Shown here one piece after another: positions 1 to 7,516 of a DNA stretch of 30,193 nt. Below the pieces are notes generated by a model. That model ran no database searches. It had not been told where the DNA came from and saw nothing but the letters and a program-made list of their open reading frames with translations. The stretch's first letter is position 1, and every line of letters starts with the position of its first letter. The translations under genes and the position numbers were made by a program. The stretch comes from JASLBX01 sp036374175 (GTDB lineage: Bacteria > Actinomycetota > Actinomycetes > Jiangellales > Jiangellaceae), in NCBI GenBank assembly GCA_036374175.1, contig DASUUH010000130.1, positions 1-30,193 of the forward strand. The letters are read 5' to 3'.

Positions 1-177
1 GCTCTCGCCGTATGCCTCGACACCCTCGTCCGGCGCGGGGGTCTCGGCGTCCCCCGTTTCGGGCTCCGCAACCGAATCGGGGGTCTCGGGTTGATCCGCG
101 ACCTCGCCGGTGTCACCACAGGCGGCGAGTAACAGCGCCAAGCCGGCCACGGCGGCGGCCAGTCGTGGTTTGTTCAT
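1..177 (-). CDS. Lipoprotein, probable ABC transporter solute-binding protein (3' part outside window)
   Basis: Only the first 59 codons lie in the window; the gene runs off the left edge. The N-terminus is a classic lipoprotein signal: MNKPR, a hydrophobic stretch, then the lipobox LLAAC with the lipidation Cys at residue 20. A low-complexity Asp/Glu/Pro/Thr linker follows, as is common between the lipid anchor and the ligand-binding lobes of Gram-positive binding proteins. A very strong Shine-Dalgarno (AAAGGAGGAGG, 181-191) sits just upstream of the ATG. It lies directly downstream of an RbsC-type permease on the same strand, 53 bp away. I infer that it is the periplasmic-type binding protein of that transporter; the binding domain itself is not visible, so the role rests on context. 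Confidence 0.75.
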   Translation of the reverse strand, partial: MNKPRLAAAVAGLALLLAACGDTGEVADQPETPDSVAEPETGDAETPAPDEGVEAYGES

Positions 178-230
178 AGTCCTCCTCCTTTCTCAGTGGT
201 TTGTCAGATGAGCAGTCGTTGATCACGCTG

Positions 231-1277
231 CTATGGTTCGCCGCCGCTGATGGCTGCGGCTTCTCGGCGTCTTATGGGCCCTGACCGGTTCCGGATCAGT
301 CGCTCGACGCCCTTGATGATCCGATCCCCGGACACCAGCATTCCGCCGATGATCACCAGGCCGAACACGATGAACTGAAGTGCTGTGGGCAGGCCCATGA
401 CCCGCATCATCTGGTTGAGGCCGGCGAGGAAGAACGCCGCTGCCCAGGTCGAGACCGGGCTGGCGAGTCCGCCGTTTAACGACGCTCCGCCGATGACGAC
501 GGCCGCGATCGGGCCCAGCAGGTATGGCGAGCTGATCGTGACCCCGGGGCTGCGCAGGTAGGCGGCCAGCAGGACGCCGGCGGTGGCGTACAAGACGGCG
601 GCGATGACGTAGGCCGAGACCTGATTCACATTCACCCGCAGCCCGACGACCGTCGCAGCCATTGGGTTGGCACCGACGACCTGGAACCGCCTGCCCATCG
701 TGGTGTAACGGAAGATCAGGACCAGCGCGACCGTGATCGCCACGCCGATCCAGAAGATCCGGGTGATGCCCAGAAAACGGGTCGTGGTCCAGGCCGACAG
801 GCCCGGCGGCACGGGGGACTGGATGGCGAAGCTCGTGTAGTAGCGGTTCGCGATGCCGATCACGATCTGGCCCACCGCCAGGGTGACGATAAGTGGGTTG
901 AGGCTCAACGCGCCGATGAGAAAGCCGTTGACCAGACCGATGAGGGCAGCGACGCCGATGGCGGTCAGGTAGGCGAGCCAGATGCGGTCGTCGGACAGTT
1001 TTCCGACGCCCACCGTGATGAGCGCCCCGAGCAGCAGGGTTCCTGGCGTGCTCAGATCGATGCCTCCGGTCATGATCACCAGCATCTGGCCGAGCGCCGC
1101 GATGGCCAGGAACGTCCCGAACGGTGCGATCGCCGACAGGCCGGCCTGGCTGAGCGTAGCGGGCGCCCAGATCGCCGCGACGATGACGAGCACCACGAGG
1201 GCCAGGTAGACGGGCAGGTAGCGGGAACCGACGACCAGGGCAGTCACAGCCGACGAGACGGGGCGGGACGAGCTCAT
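231..1277 (-). CDS. Ribose-type ABC transporter permease (BPD_transp_2 / RbsC family)
   Basis: A 348-aa integral membrane protein with 8-10 hydrophobic segments. It has family hallmarks of RbsC/XylH-like permeases: MTGGIDLS near residue 90, GxxxGLVNG around 120, ANP after the cytoplasmic loop, and the coupling-loop-like GPIAAVVIGGASLNGG. The ATG at 1277 is chosen because it overlaps the stop of the upstream amidohydrolase gene (ATGA, 1274-1277), implying translational coupling; it also removes an Arg/Gly-rich upstream extension with no membrane character. Members import pentoses, other sugars, autoinducer-2 or nucleosides together with an ATPase and a binding protein. The amidohydrolase neighbour suggests a nitrogenous, perhaps purine/pyrimidine-like or amide substrate, but this is inference. 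The ATPase is not in the window. Confidence 0.9.
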   Translation of the reverse strand: MSSSRPVSSAVTALVVGSRYLPVYLALVVLVIVAAIWAPATLSQAGLSAIAPFGTFLAIAALGQMLVIMTGGIDLSTPGTLLLGALITVGVGKLSDDRIWLAYLTAIGVAALIGLVNGFLIGALSLNPLIVTLAVGQIVIGIANRYYTSFAIQSPVPPGLSAWTTTRFLGITRIFWIGVAITVALVLIFRYTTMGRRFQVVGANPMAATVVGLRVNVNQVSAYVIAAVLYATAGVLLAAYLRSPGVTISSPYLLGPIAAVVIGGASLNGGLASPVSTWAAAFFLAGLNQMMRVMGLPTALQFIVFGLVIIGGMLVSGDRIIKGVERLIRNRSGPIRRREAAAISGGEP

Positions 1278-2572
1278 CGCGACTCTCCAGCACTGCTGCC
1301 CGCCGGCTGCCCAGCCGCGGCGACCACCCGGGCCCGCGCTGTCAGCGCGAGTTCGCGAATGCGCCCGAGATCGGCGTCGAGTTCGCCCTGCCGCACGACC
1401 GGCCGGCCGGCCACCAATACCCAGTCGATGTTGGAGGTGTCCATTCCCCACACGACGGCCCCGATCGGGTCATTGACGGGGAAGATGTTCGGCCGGTCGG
1501 TGCGCAAGATGATGACGTCGGCCTGCTTGCCGGGTCCGAGTGAACCGGTCACACCGCCGAGGCCCAGCGCGGTTGCCCCATCGATGCAGCCGTACCGGAT
1601 CACGTCACGGGTGGTCAGGAGCCTGGGCAAGCCCGCCTTGCCGGCCAGCTTCAGATCGAAGTAGGTGGCGTGCTGGACCGAGATCACCGACCGCAGCTGA
1701 GCGAACAGGTCACCGGGCGCGAGCCGTTCGGAGTCGACTCCGAGGCCCACCTTGATGCCGCGGTCGATCAGTTTCTGGACAGGGGGTGGCGGCAGGCCGG
1801 CGGCCATTTCGCTCGACGGGGTGAGCGAGACCGACGCGCCTGCCGCCGCGACGGCGTCCAGGTCGCCGTCGTTCAGGAAGCTGCAATGCAGCAGCGTGAC
1901 GTCGTTGCCAAGGAGCTTGCGCCGGCCGAGGTCAGCGACGGCCCCCGCGGACGCGCTGGCGGTCCCGGCGGGGGTGTGGATGCGCAAACCGAGTTCGCGG
2001 GCGACAGACCAGTCCCGTGCGACCCGGTCAAGTTCCGGTGGCCGCGCCTCCGCCGGACCGGCTGCGAGCCCGGTCAGGGGATCCTGGGCGGTCGCAGCGA
2101 GCCGGCGGAGCCGCGGCTGCCATTGGTCGGCCGTCTCCTCGTTCGCCGGCGCCGCGTGCACGAAGACTGTGCGCAGCAGTGATTCGGCGTGTGCGGCGAG
2201 GGCGGCCTCGAGGTGCTCTGGGGCGGCCGACTCGGCCCAGTCGGCCACCGTGGTGATCCCGGCCTCGGCCGCTCCGAGCAAACCGATCAACGTGGCGGCG
2301 TAGATGTCGTCGGCGGAGTACGGCAGATCGCCGCCGCTTGCTGCATCGCCACTGCCGCGGAACAGTGAGTCGGCAGTGCGCCGGTGGGTGTCGACGAAGC
2401 CGGGCATCACGATGGTGTTGGCCGCGTCGATCACCTCGGCGTCGCGCGCAGTGATGCCCTGGCCGATCTCGGCGATGGTTTCGCCGTCAATCAGTACGTC
2501 GGCCGAGTAGTGGTTGCCGACCCTGGGGTTCATGGAGAGGACGCAGCCGCCTTTGATCAGGGTCCTTGTCAT
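1274..2572 (-). CDS. Amidohydrolase-superfamily protein (deaminase/chlorohydrolase-like) with altered HxH motif
   Basis: A 432-aa protein of the TrzN/SsnA/MTA-SAH-deaminase-like amidohydrolase group, which hydrolyses ring C-N or C-Cl bonds in purine-, pyrimidine- or triazine-like substrates. Visible motifs are the N-terminal beta-sandwich segment, MPGFVDTH at 56-63, His199, LLHC with His229, a Glu in SSEMAAG at 255, and GLGVDSE with Asp280, followed by the C-terminal GSLGPGKQADVIIL strand. The first metal motif reads H63-R64-R65, whereas relatives carry HxH; the second metal-binding His is therefore replaced by Arg. The start at 2572 begins the conserved fold (MTRTLIKGG); upstream in-frame sequence is not family-like. 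The gene overlaps the permease by 4 bp. Substrate unknown, and activity is uncertain given the missing ligand. Confidence 0.88.
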   Translation of the reverse strand: MTRTLIKGGCVLSMNPRVGNHYSADVLIDGETIAEIGQGITARDAEVIDAANTIVMPGFVDTHRRTADSLFRGSGDAASGGDLPYSADDIYAATLIGLLGAAEAGITTVADWAESAAPEHLEAALAAHAESLLRTVFVHAAPANEETADQWQPRLRRLAATAQDPLTGLAAGPAEARPPELDRVARDWSVARELGLRIHTPAGTASASAGAVADLGRRKLLGNDVTLLHCSFLNDGDLDAVAAAGASVSLTPSSEMAAGLPPPPVQKLIDRGIKVGLGVDSERLAPGDLFAQLRSVISVQHATYFDLKLAGKAGLPRLLTTRDVIRYGCIDGATALGLGGVTGSLGPGKQADVIILRTDRPNIFPVNDPIGAVVWGMDTSNIDWVLVAGRPVVRQGELDADLGRIRELALTARARVVAAAGQPAGSSAGESR

Positions 2573-2785
2573 CTGACCGCCTCGACCCTGCGGCGCACAT
2601 CGTGACCCATGGCTCCGATGCCCCTCCCGCCACGCCGACCCACGCCCTATCGAGCACTGTGCCCATTGGTAGATCAGTGACACTACACAAGAATTAGTCA
2701 GGTTGGACAGGCTTCGCGACGAAATCGTGACTCGTTTAGCTTTATTGGCCGCGGCACGACAACGTGACTGCACGTCTCCGTACGC

Positions 2786-4000
2786 TCACCGCAGCCGCGC
2801 GGCCCGGAATTCGAGGTAACGCCGCTCGGGGAGGCTCTGCGTCCGGCGAGCCGCCGCCTCATAGGAGCGGCGGGCCTCGGCCCGGTCGCCGGCGAGCTCG
2901 AGCAGGTGGGCCCGGACCGCCTCGAGCCGGTGGTGGTCGGCAAGCGCCGCCTCAACTTCGGCGTGCTCAAGTTCGGCCAGGCCGGCCCCTGGTCCGTGAA
3001 CCATGGCCACGGCCACGATCCGGTTGAGGCTCACCATCGGACCCGGCGCGAGGGCTCGCAGGTGGTCGTACAGCGCGAGGATCTGCGGCCAGTCGGTGTG
3101 ATCGGGGCGCCGCGCCTCGTCGTGAACCGCCGCGATGGCAGCCTGAAGTTGGTACGGCCCGGCTGGGGCATGCGCCAGTGCTTGGCTGATCAGCGCTACG
3201 CCCTCGGCGATGGCATCGGCGTCCCAGAGCCTGCGGTCCTGGTCGGCCAGTGGCACGAGTGCGCCATCGGCGTCGAGACGGGCGGAGCGGCGGGCGTCGG
3301 TCAACAGCATGAGGGCGAGCAGGCCGGCCACTTCGCCGTCGTCGGGTAGTTGCTCGCGGAGCCGGCGGGTCAGCCGGATCGCCTCGGCGGCTAGTTCGAC
3401 ACGGTGCAAGTGCGGCCCGGAACTGGCCGTGTACCCCTCGTTGAAGATCAGATACAGGACTTCGAGGACGGCCGCGACGCGGGCTTGGCGCTCGTCGGGT
3501 TTCGGTAGGGCGAATCGCGCACCGGCCGCCTTGATCCGCTGCTTGGCTCGGCTGATGCGCTGGGCGATCGTCGGCTCGGGCACCAGAAACGCCCGGGCGA
3601 TCTCCGCCGTCGTCAGGCCACCGACAGCGCGGAGCGTGAGGGCCACCTGCGACGGCCGGGTGAGGGCGGGGTGGCAGCAGAGCAGGAACAAGGTAAGGGT
3701 GTCGTCGACCGCCGCTGCCGGTGCGCCGCCGGCCGGCTCCAGCGCCGCCACGGCCTGCTCGCGCCTGCGGCGCGCCGAGTCGCTGCGCAGCGTGGCGATC
3801 CGACGCCGTGACGCGACGGTGATCAACCACGCCCGCGGATCGTCCGGCACGCCTTCGGCGGGCCACTGCCGGGCGGCGGCGATCAAGGCCTCCTGCACGG
3901 CGTCTTCGGAGGAATCGAAGTCTCCGTACTTACGAACGACCGCTGCGAGCGCGTGCGGGGCGTGCTCGCGGAGCAGTCTGTCGAAACTCAGCTCTGCCAC
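2786..4000 (-). CDS. ECF-type RNA polymerase sigma factor with C-terminal TPR-like extension (ECF42 / SigJ-like type)
   Basis: A 404-aa sigma factor. The sigma-2 region spans residues about 8-75 (DSSEDAVQEA, then DDPRAWLITVASRRR) and sigma-4 about 98-155 (LTLRAVGGLTTAEIA, EPTIAQRISRAK). A roughly 230-residue C-terminal domain follows, with YLIFNEGYTAS and SLNRIVAVAMVHG, diagnostic for the ECF42 group with its helical DUF6596/TPR-like extension. This group has no classical anti-sigma factor, and the C-terminal domain is thought to control activity. It starts with GTG inside the end of the upstream YCII gene (13-bp overlap), so the two are co-transcribed, as is typical of the group. The Shine-Dalgarno is very close to the GTG (GAGG then one base), so the exact start is slightly uncertain. 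Confidence 0.93.
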   Translation of the reverse strand: MAELSFDRLLREHAPHALAAVVRKYGDFDSSEDAVQEALIAAARQWPAEGVPDDPRAWLITVASRRRIATLRSDSARRRREQAVAALEPAGGAPAAAVDDTLTLFLLCCHPALTRPSQVALTLRAVGGLTTAEIARAFLVPEPTIAQRISRAKQRIKAAGARFALPKPDERQARVAAVLEVLYLIFNEGYTASSGPHLHRVELAAEAIRLTRRLREQLPDDGEVAGLLALMLLTDARRSARLDADGALVPLADQDRRLWDADAIAEGVALISQALAHAPAGPYQLQAAIAAVHDEARRPDHTDWPQILALYDHLRALAPGPMVSLNRIVAVAMVHGPGAGLAELEHAEVEAALADHHRLEAVRAHLLELAGDRAEARRSYEAAARRTQSLPERRYLEFRAARLR

Positions 4001-4368
4001 GCCTCGAAATCGCTTACTTCGCGTACGGGCCGCACCTCGACGAGCCCGTACTGGGCTTCGGGCACCTCGGACGCGATCTCGATCGCCCGGTCCAGGTCGG
4101 CGCAGTCCAGCAGGAAGAACCCGGCGAGGTGTTCCTTGGACTCGGCGAACGGCCCGTCGGTCGTCATCGTGATGCCTTCGTGCACTCGTACCCCGGTTGC
4201 CTGGTCCGGGCCGGCGAGGGCTTCAGTCGCGATCAGCTCACCCGACTCGGCGAGAGTGTCGGCCAGTTCGGCGTAATAGGCCAGGCCTTCGGCGCGCTCG
4301 CCGCTGGAGAGGCTGTCCCAGATCTGCCGCGACGTGGGATTGCTGTAGATCAGGATCACGTATTTCAC
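3988..4368 (-). CDS. YCII-related (DGPF domain) protein
   Basis: A 126-aa single-domain protein with the signature TTDGPFAESKEHLAGFF near residues 77-93. The ferredoxin-like fold of the YCII/DGPF family starts at KYVILIY and ends in a beta-strand of the LVEVRPV type. The GTG start at 4368 is supported by GGAGG six bases upstream and by the conserved start of the fold; the longer open frame is Arg-rich and unlike the family. DGPF proteins are the standard genomic partner and frequent regulon member of ECF42 sigma factors. Their biochemical function is unknown. The stop overlaps the sigma-factor start by 13 bp. Confidence 0.92.
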   Translation of the reverse strand: MKYVILIYSNPTSRQIWDSLSSGERAEGLAYYAELADTLAESGELIATEALAGPDQATGVRVHEGITMTTDGPFAESKEHLAGFFLLDCADLDRAIEIASEVPEAQYGLVEVRPVREVSDFEAWQS

Positions 4369-4407
4369 CGGCGCCTCCACCGGATTTCGAGAATCGTCGG
4401 CCAGATG

Positions 4408-4437
4408 TGTCGAGACTAGTGGCTCGGCGGCTACGTC
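4408..4437 (+). promoter_or_regulatory. Candidate ECF42-type promoter element in the divergent intergenic region
   Basis: TGTCGA at 4408-4413 matches the -35 hexamer that I recall being reported for ECF42 sigma factors, and CGTC at 4434-4437 resembles the reported CG(A/T)C-type -10 element. The spacing (20 bp) is longer than I would expect. It points toward the DUF4287-SRPBCC gene, not the YCII-sigma operon. Sequence resemblance only; TGTCGA is not rare in high-GC DNA. Confidence 0.2.
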
Positions 4438-4475
4438 CCCTGTGACAGACGCGTATCGAAACTGGGAGAGGCGCG

Positions 4476-5006
4476 ATGACAAGCGGAATCGAGCGGGCCA
4501 CCGGGCGCGATCGCGACGACTGGTTCCAGGTCCTCGACGAGTGGGGAGGGCCGGGCCGGCCGTACCGCGACATCGCCGGCTGGCTGACCGGCGAGCACGG
4601 CATGAGTACGTGGTGGGCCCAGAAACTGATCGTGGAATACGAGCAGGCCCGCGGGCTGCGTGAGCCGGGCGTGCGTCCTGACGGGACGTTCGAGGCCGGC
4701 GCGAGCAAGACACTGGCCGTGTCGGCCGACCGGGCCTATGCGGCGTTCACCGAGCCGCGGCTGCGATCTCAGTGGCTGCCAGGGGAGTCGCTGACCGAGC
4801 GGGCCGGCTCGCGGCCGGGCCGGCTCGTCCGGTTCGACCGGTCGGACGGCACCCGGATCGCCGTCCAGTTCGACGGCCAGCCGTCCGGCAAGTGCGTCGT
4901 GGCCGTCCAGCACCAGCGGCTGCCGGACGCCGAGTCCGCCGAAGCGGCAAAGGTGTACTGGCGCGAGCGACTGGCAGAACTCAAGGTCCGGTTGGAGGGG
5001 CGGTGA
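4476..5006 (+). CDS. DUF4287 + SRPBCC (AHSA1-like) two-domain protein
   Basis: A 176-aa cytoplasmic protein. Residues 1-63 match the DUF4287 pattern (IERATGRDRDDWFQ, then WLTGEHGMSTWWAQ and YEQARGLRE). Residues about 70-176 look like a START/SRPBCC hydrophobic-cavity fold (KTLAVSADRAYAAF, then SQWLPG), as in AHSA1-like proteins. The ATG at 4476 has GGGAGAGG about five bases upstream. It is divergent from the YCII/sigma pair across about 107 bp, and its stop overlaps the next gene's GTG (GTGA). SRPBCC proteins bind hydrophobic ligands; no specific ligand can be read from the sequence. The location suggests co-regulation with the sigma factor, but this is inference. Confidence 0.88.
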   Translation: MTSGIERATGRDRDDWFQVLDEWGGPGRPYRDIAGWLTGEHGMSTWWAQKLIVEYEQARGLREPGVRPDGTFEAGASKTLAVSADRAYAAFTEPRLRSQWLPGESLTERAGSRPGRLVRFDRSDGTRIAVQFDGQPSGKCVVAVQHQRLPDAESAEAAKVYWRERLAELKVRLEGR

Positions 5007-5392
5007 GCCAGCTCAACTTCTGGGCCGTCGCGGTTGCTGCGATCGCCGGGTTCGTCGCGGCGTTCGCGTACTACGCGGTGTTCGGTGAGCGGCTCGCCGC
5101 CGCGGGCAGCGCAGTGACCGACGAGCGGCCGCCGGCGTGGATTCCAGTGTTCGAGCTGGCCAAGCACTTGGTGGTGGCGGCAGTCGTGGCCGGGCTGGTC
5201 GTGGCGATGGACGTCACCACCTGGCTCGGCGCACTGCTGGTCGGCCTGGTGATGTGGCTCGGCTTTCCCGCGGTGCTGCTGGCCGGTTCGGTCGTTCACG
5301 AGAACGTGCCCTGGAAGGTGGCGTTGATCCATGCCGGCGACTGGTTCGCCAAGCTGGTCATCATCGCCGTGATCGTCAGCGTCTGGAGGTGA
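5003..5392 (+). CDS. DUF1761-family small membrane protein
   Basis: A 129-aa membrane protein with four hydrophobic segments: residues about 5-27, 50-70, 73-95 and 108-127. The pattern NFWAVAVAAIAGFVAAFAYY followed by VFGERL is the DUF1761 signature. The start is GTG at 5003, overlapping the previous stop by 4 bp, with GGAGGGG immediately upstream; the longer upstream frame is only a shadow of the previous gene. Function unknown. Coupling to the SRPBCC gene suggests they act together at the membrane. Confidence 0.85.
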   Translation: MSQLNFWAVAVAAIAGFVAAFAYYAVFGERLAAAGSAVTDERPPAWIPVFELAKHLVVAAVVAGLVVAMDVTTWLGALLVGLVMWLGFPAVLLAGSVVHENVPWKVALIHAGDWFAKLVIIAVIVSVWR

Positions 5393-5450
5393 TTTGGCGT
5401 TCCCCAATGACGCATTCTGGGTACTACGTTCGCAGACTCCTTGACAGCCA

Positions 5451-5460
5451 GAGGGAAGGG
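5451..5460 (+). promoter_or_regulatory. Ribosome binding site that decides the TTG start at 5468
   Basis: GAGGGAAGGG lies 7 bases before the TTG at 5468. Using the earlier in-frame TTG at 5441 would place this purine run inside the coding sequence and leave that codon without a Shine-Dalgarno. Confidence 0.55.
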
Positions 5461-5467
5461 TTCGAAC

Positions 5468-6610
5468 TTGAGGATCAGATCGCGCGTGGCCGCCGCCGTT
5501 CGGCGCAGGCGCCGCAACTGGGCGATCGCGAGGTACGAGTCCGGCAAGGCGCTGGAGAAGGCGGGCGCGTGGCCGGAGGCCGCCGCCGCGTTCCAGAAGG
5601 CCGTGGACGTCGATCCGCGTCGCGCTGAGTGGCACTTCCGGCTGGGTCGCGCCTGGCACAAGGCGGGAAACATCTTCGGCGCGGTGACGGCGTACCAGCA
5701 GGCTCTCGCGCGCGACCCGGACCACCCGGAGTGGCACGTCCTGCTGGGGAAGGCGTACCTATCGATGCGGAACTACCAGAGCGCGGCGTACTGCTTCCGG
5801 CAGGCCGACATGCGGTTCGCGGAGCGCATCGACGACCAGGCAGAGGTGCCGCCGTCGCATGAGCTGTCGCTGGACCGACGCATCGAGCTGTCGCTGCCGG
5901 CGAAGCCCGCCTACGCATATTGCATACACCGAGCCGTGACGTTAGCGAGCAGGCTCGGCATTGAGCGGATCAGCGTGCTTGAGCTCGGCGTGGCGGGTGG
6001 CAACGGGCTGATCGCCATGGAGTCACACGCCGCCGAGATCGAACAGCTCACCGGCGTTGGAGTGGACGTGTACGGCCTCGACACCGGTGAGGGCCTGTTC
6101 GAGCCGGCCGACGTGCGCGATCTGCCGTATTTCTTCAAGCCGGGCCATTACAAGATGGACGTCGCCAAGCTGCGCGCCCGGCTCAAGCGGGCCGAACTGA
6201 TACTCGGCGACGCGCGGAAGACCTTTGCCGAGTTCGTTGCCGGCGGCCACGCACCGATCGGGGCGATCTCGTTCGACATGGACTATTACTCCGCGACTGC
6301 GGGTGTCCTGGATGTCGTGGGACGGGACGAACATGAGAAGGCGTTCCTGCCGCGGGTCTACACGTACTTCGACGACGTCACGGGCTTCAAGGGGCAGGAC
6401 TACAACGAGTTCACCGGCGAGTTGCTCGCCATCGCCGAGTTCAACGAGCGCCATTCCTCGGCGAAGCTGTCGCCGGATCGGCATTTCCTGGCCCGTCCCG
6501 TCCAGCCGCGGTGGAGCGTGCAAGTGTACACGCTGCACCGGTTCGGGCATCCGGACTACACGACCTACATCGGCAAAGGCGGCGCGCGATCACTGCGCCT
6601 GCGCGACTAG
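5468..6610 (+). CDS. TPR protein with C-terminal class I methyltransferase-like domain
   Basis: A 380-aa protein starting at TTG. A very basic N-terminus (RIRSRVAAAVRRRRR) leads into about three tetratricopeptide repeats, residues 20-120, with the alternating pattern W..A...F..A...DP. From about residue 165 there is a Rossmann-like start, VLELGVAGGNGL (170-181), resembling SAM-binding motif I, then YGLDTGEG and AISFDMDYYSA. The second half carries a large acidic/aromatic region (TYFDDVTGF). No target-recognition motif is recognised. Similar TPR plus methyltransferase-fold proteins occur near surface-polysaccharide genes, but no such genes are visible here. It could act on a small molecule or protein, or be non-enzymatic. 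Domain calls are moderately secure; function is unknown. Confidence 0.82.
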   Translation: MRIRSRVAAAVRRRRRNWAIARYESGKALEKAGAWPEAAAAFQKAVDVDPRRAEWHFRLGRAWHKAGNIFGAVTAYQQALARDPDHPEWHVLLGKAYLSMRNYQSAAYCFRQADMRFAERIDDQAEVPPSHELSLDRRIELSLPAKPAYAYCIHRAVTLASRLGIERISVLELGVAGGNGLIAMESHAAEIEQLTGVGVDVYGLDTGEGLFEPADVRDLPYFFKPGHYKMDVAKLRARLKRAELILGDARKTFAEFVAGGHAPIGAISFDMDYYSATAGVLDVVGRDEHEKAFLPRVYTYFDDVTGFKGQDYNEFTGELLAIAEFNERHSSAKLSPDRHFLARPVQPRWSVQVYTLHRFGHPDYTTYIGKGGARSLRLRD

Positions 6611-6641
6611 CGGCCGCCGGATTGGGCGTAGGGTCGGGCCG

Positions 6642-7463
6642 ATGCCCGAAGGTGACACGGTCTGGTTGACGGCGGCCCGCCTACACGACGCGCTGGCCGG
6701 TGCTCGCCTGGTGCGGTTCGATCTGCGGGTGCCGCGGTATGCGGCGGCGGATCTGACCGGCTCGATAGTCCGGGAAGTCGTGGCGCGTGGCAAACACCTG
6801 CTCATGCGGATCGAGCCGGACGTCACGCTGCATTCGCATCTCGGCATGGACGGCTCGTGGCGGCTCCGTCCGGCCAGCGAGCGTGTGCCCGGACCCCGAG
6901 CGGCCAACGTCCGGGCGGTGCTGATGACCGAGGCCTGGCTGGCAGTCGGCTCGGATCTGGCCCGGGTGGACCTGGTGCGGTCCGAGCAGGAGAGTCAGCT
7001 GGTCGGCCATCTCGGGCCAGACCTGCTGGGCCCGGACTGGGACGCAGCCGAAGCCGTTCGCCGGTTGTCGGCATCGCCCGACCGGCCGGTGGCCGAGGCG
7101 GTGCTCGATCAGCGCAACCTGGCGGGTATCGGCAATGTGTACCAGGCCGAGTTGCTCTTCTTGCGGGGCGTACATCCGACCACTCCGGTCAGTGCGGCCG
7201 GAGACCTGGATCGGCTGGTCCGACTCGCCCGCGAGTTGCTGCTGGCCAACCGGAACGTACACGGCCATGTGACGACCGGTGACCGGCGTCCCGACCGGCG
7301 GCATTGGGTATACGGGCGGGCCGGCGCGCCGTGCCGCCGATGCGGCACCTTGATCGAACGCGGGCAGATCGGCGCGCCGGGAGAGCAGCGAGTGGCCTAC
7401 TGGTGCCCGCACTGCCAGCCCGAGCGTTGCGCCGAGTTGCGGATCGGCACAGCCGGTCAGTAA
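6642..7463 (+). CDS. Fpg/Nei-family DNA glycosylase/AP lyase (endonuclease VIII-like)
   Basis: A 273-aa base-excision-repair enzyme. The mature N-terminus PEGD supplies the catalytic Pro2 and Glu3, the conserved Lys is at 51 in GKHLL, and the DNA-binding helix-two-turn-helix is LDQRNLAGIGNVYQAE (155-170). The C-terminal zinc finger has Cys231, Cys234, Cys255 and Cys258. PEGDTV and the lack of an Fpg-type LPEV start favour the Nei branch, which removes oxidised pyrimidines and incises abasic sites. The ATG at 6642 is required because Pro2 is the nucleophile. There is no Shine-Dalgarno; TAGGGT (6629-6634) ends 7 bases before the ATG and could be a -10 element giving a leaderless transcript. Confidence 0.95.
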   Translation: MPEGDTVWLTAARLHDALAGARLVRFDLRVPRYAAADLTGSIVREVVARGKHLLMRIEPDVTLHSHLGMDGSWRLRPASERVPGPRAANVRAVLMTEAWLAVGSDLARVDLVRSEQESQLVGHLGPDLLGPDWDAAEAVRRLSASPDRPVAEAVLDQRNLAGIGNVYQAELLFLRGVHPTTPVSAAGDLDRLVRLARELLLANRNVHGHVTTGDRRPDRRHWVYGRAGAPCRRCGTLIERGQIGAPGEQRVAYWCPHCQPERCAELRIGTAGQ

Positions 7464-7464
7464 C

Positions 7465-7484
7465 GTACAACCGGTCGGTTGTAC
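7465..7484. promoter_or_regulatory. Palindromic operator, TetR-type
   Basis: A perfect 9-bp inverted repeat, GTACAACCG and CGGTTGTAC, around a GT spacer. The core ACCG-GT-CGGT resembles operators of TetR-family repressors in actinobacteria. It begins one base after the glycosylase stop and lies 32 bp before the reductase ATG, so it most likely controls the reductase gene. No TetR gene is in the window. Confidence 0.6.
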
Positions 7485-7516
7485 ATTTGCCCTGAACCCC
7501 ACGAAAGGATCACGCC

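Noticed and set aside
2573..2773. In-frame 67-codon extension upstream of the amidohydrolase
   Set aside because: It does not resemble the family, is Arg/Ser-rich, and the conserved fold begins at the ATG at 2572.
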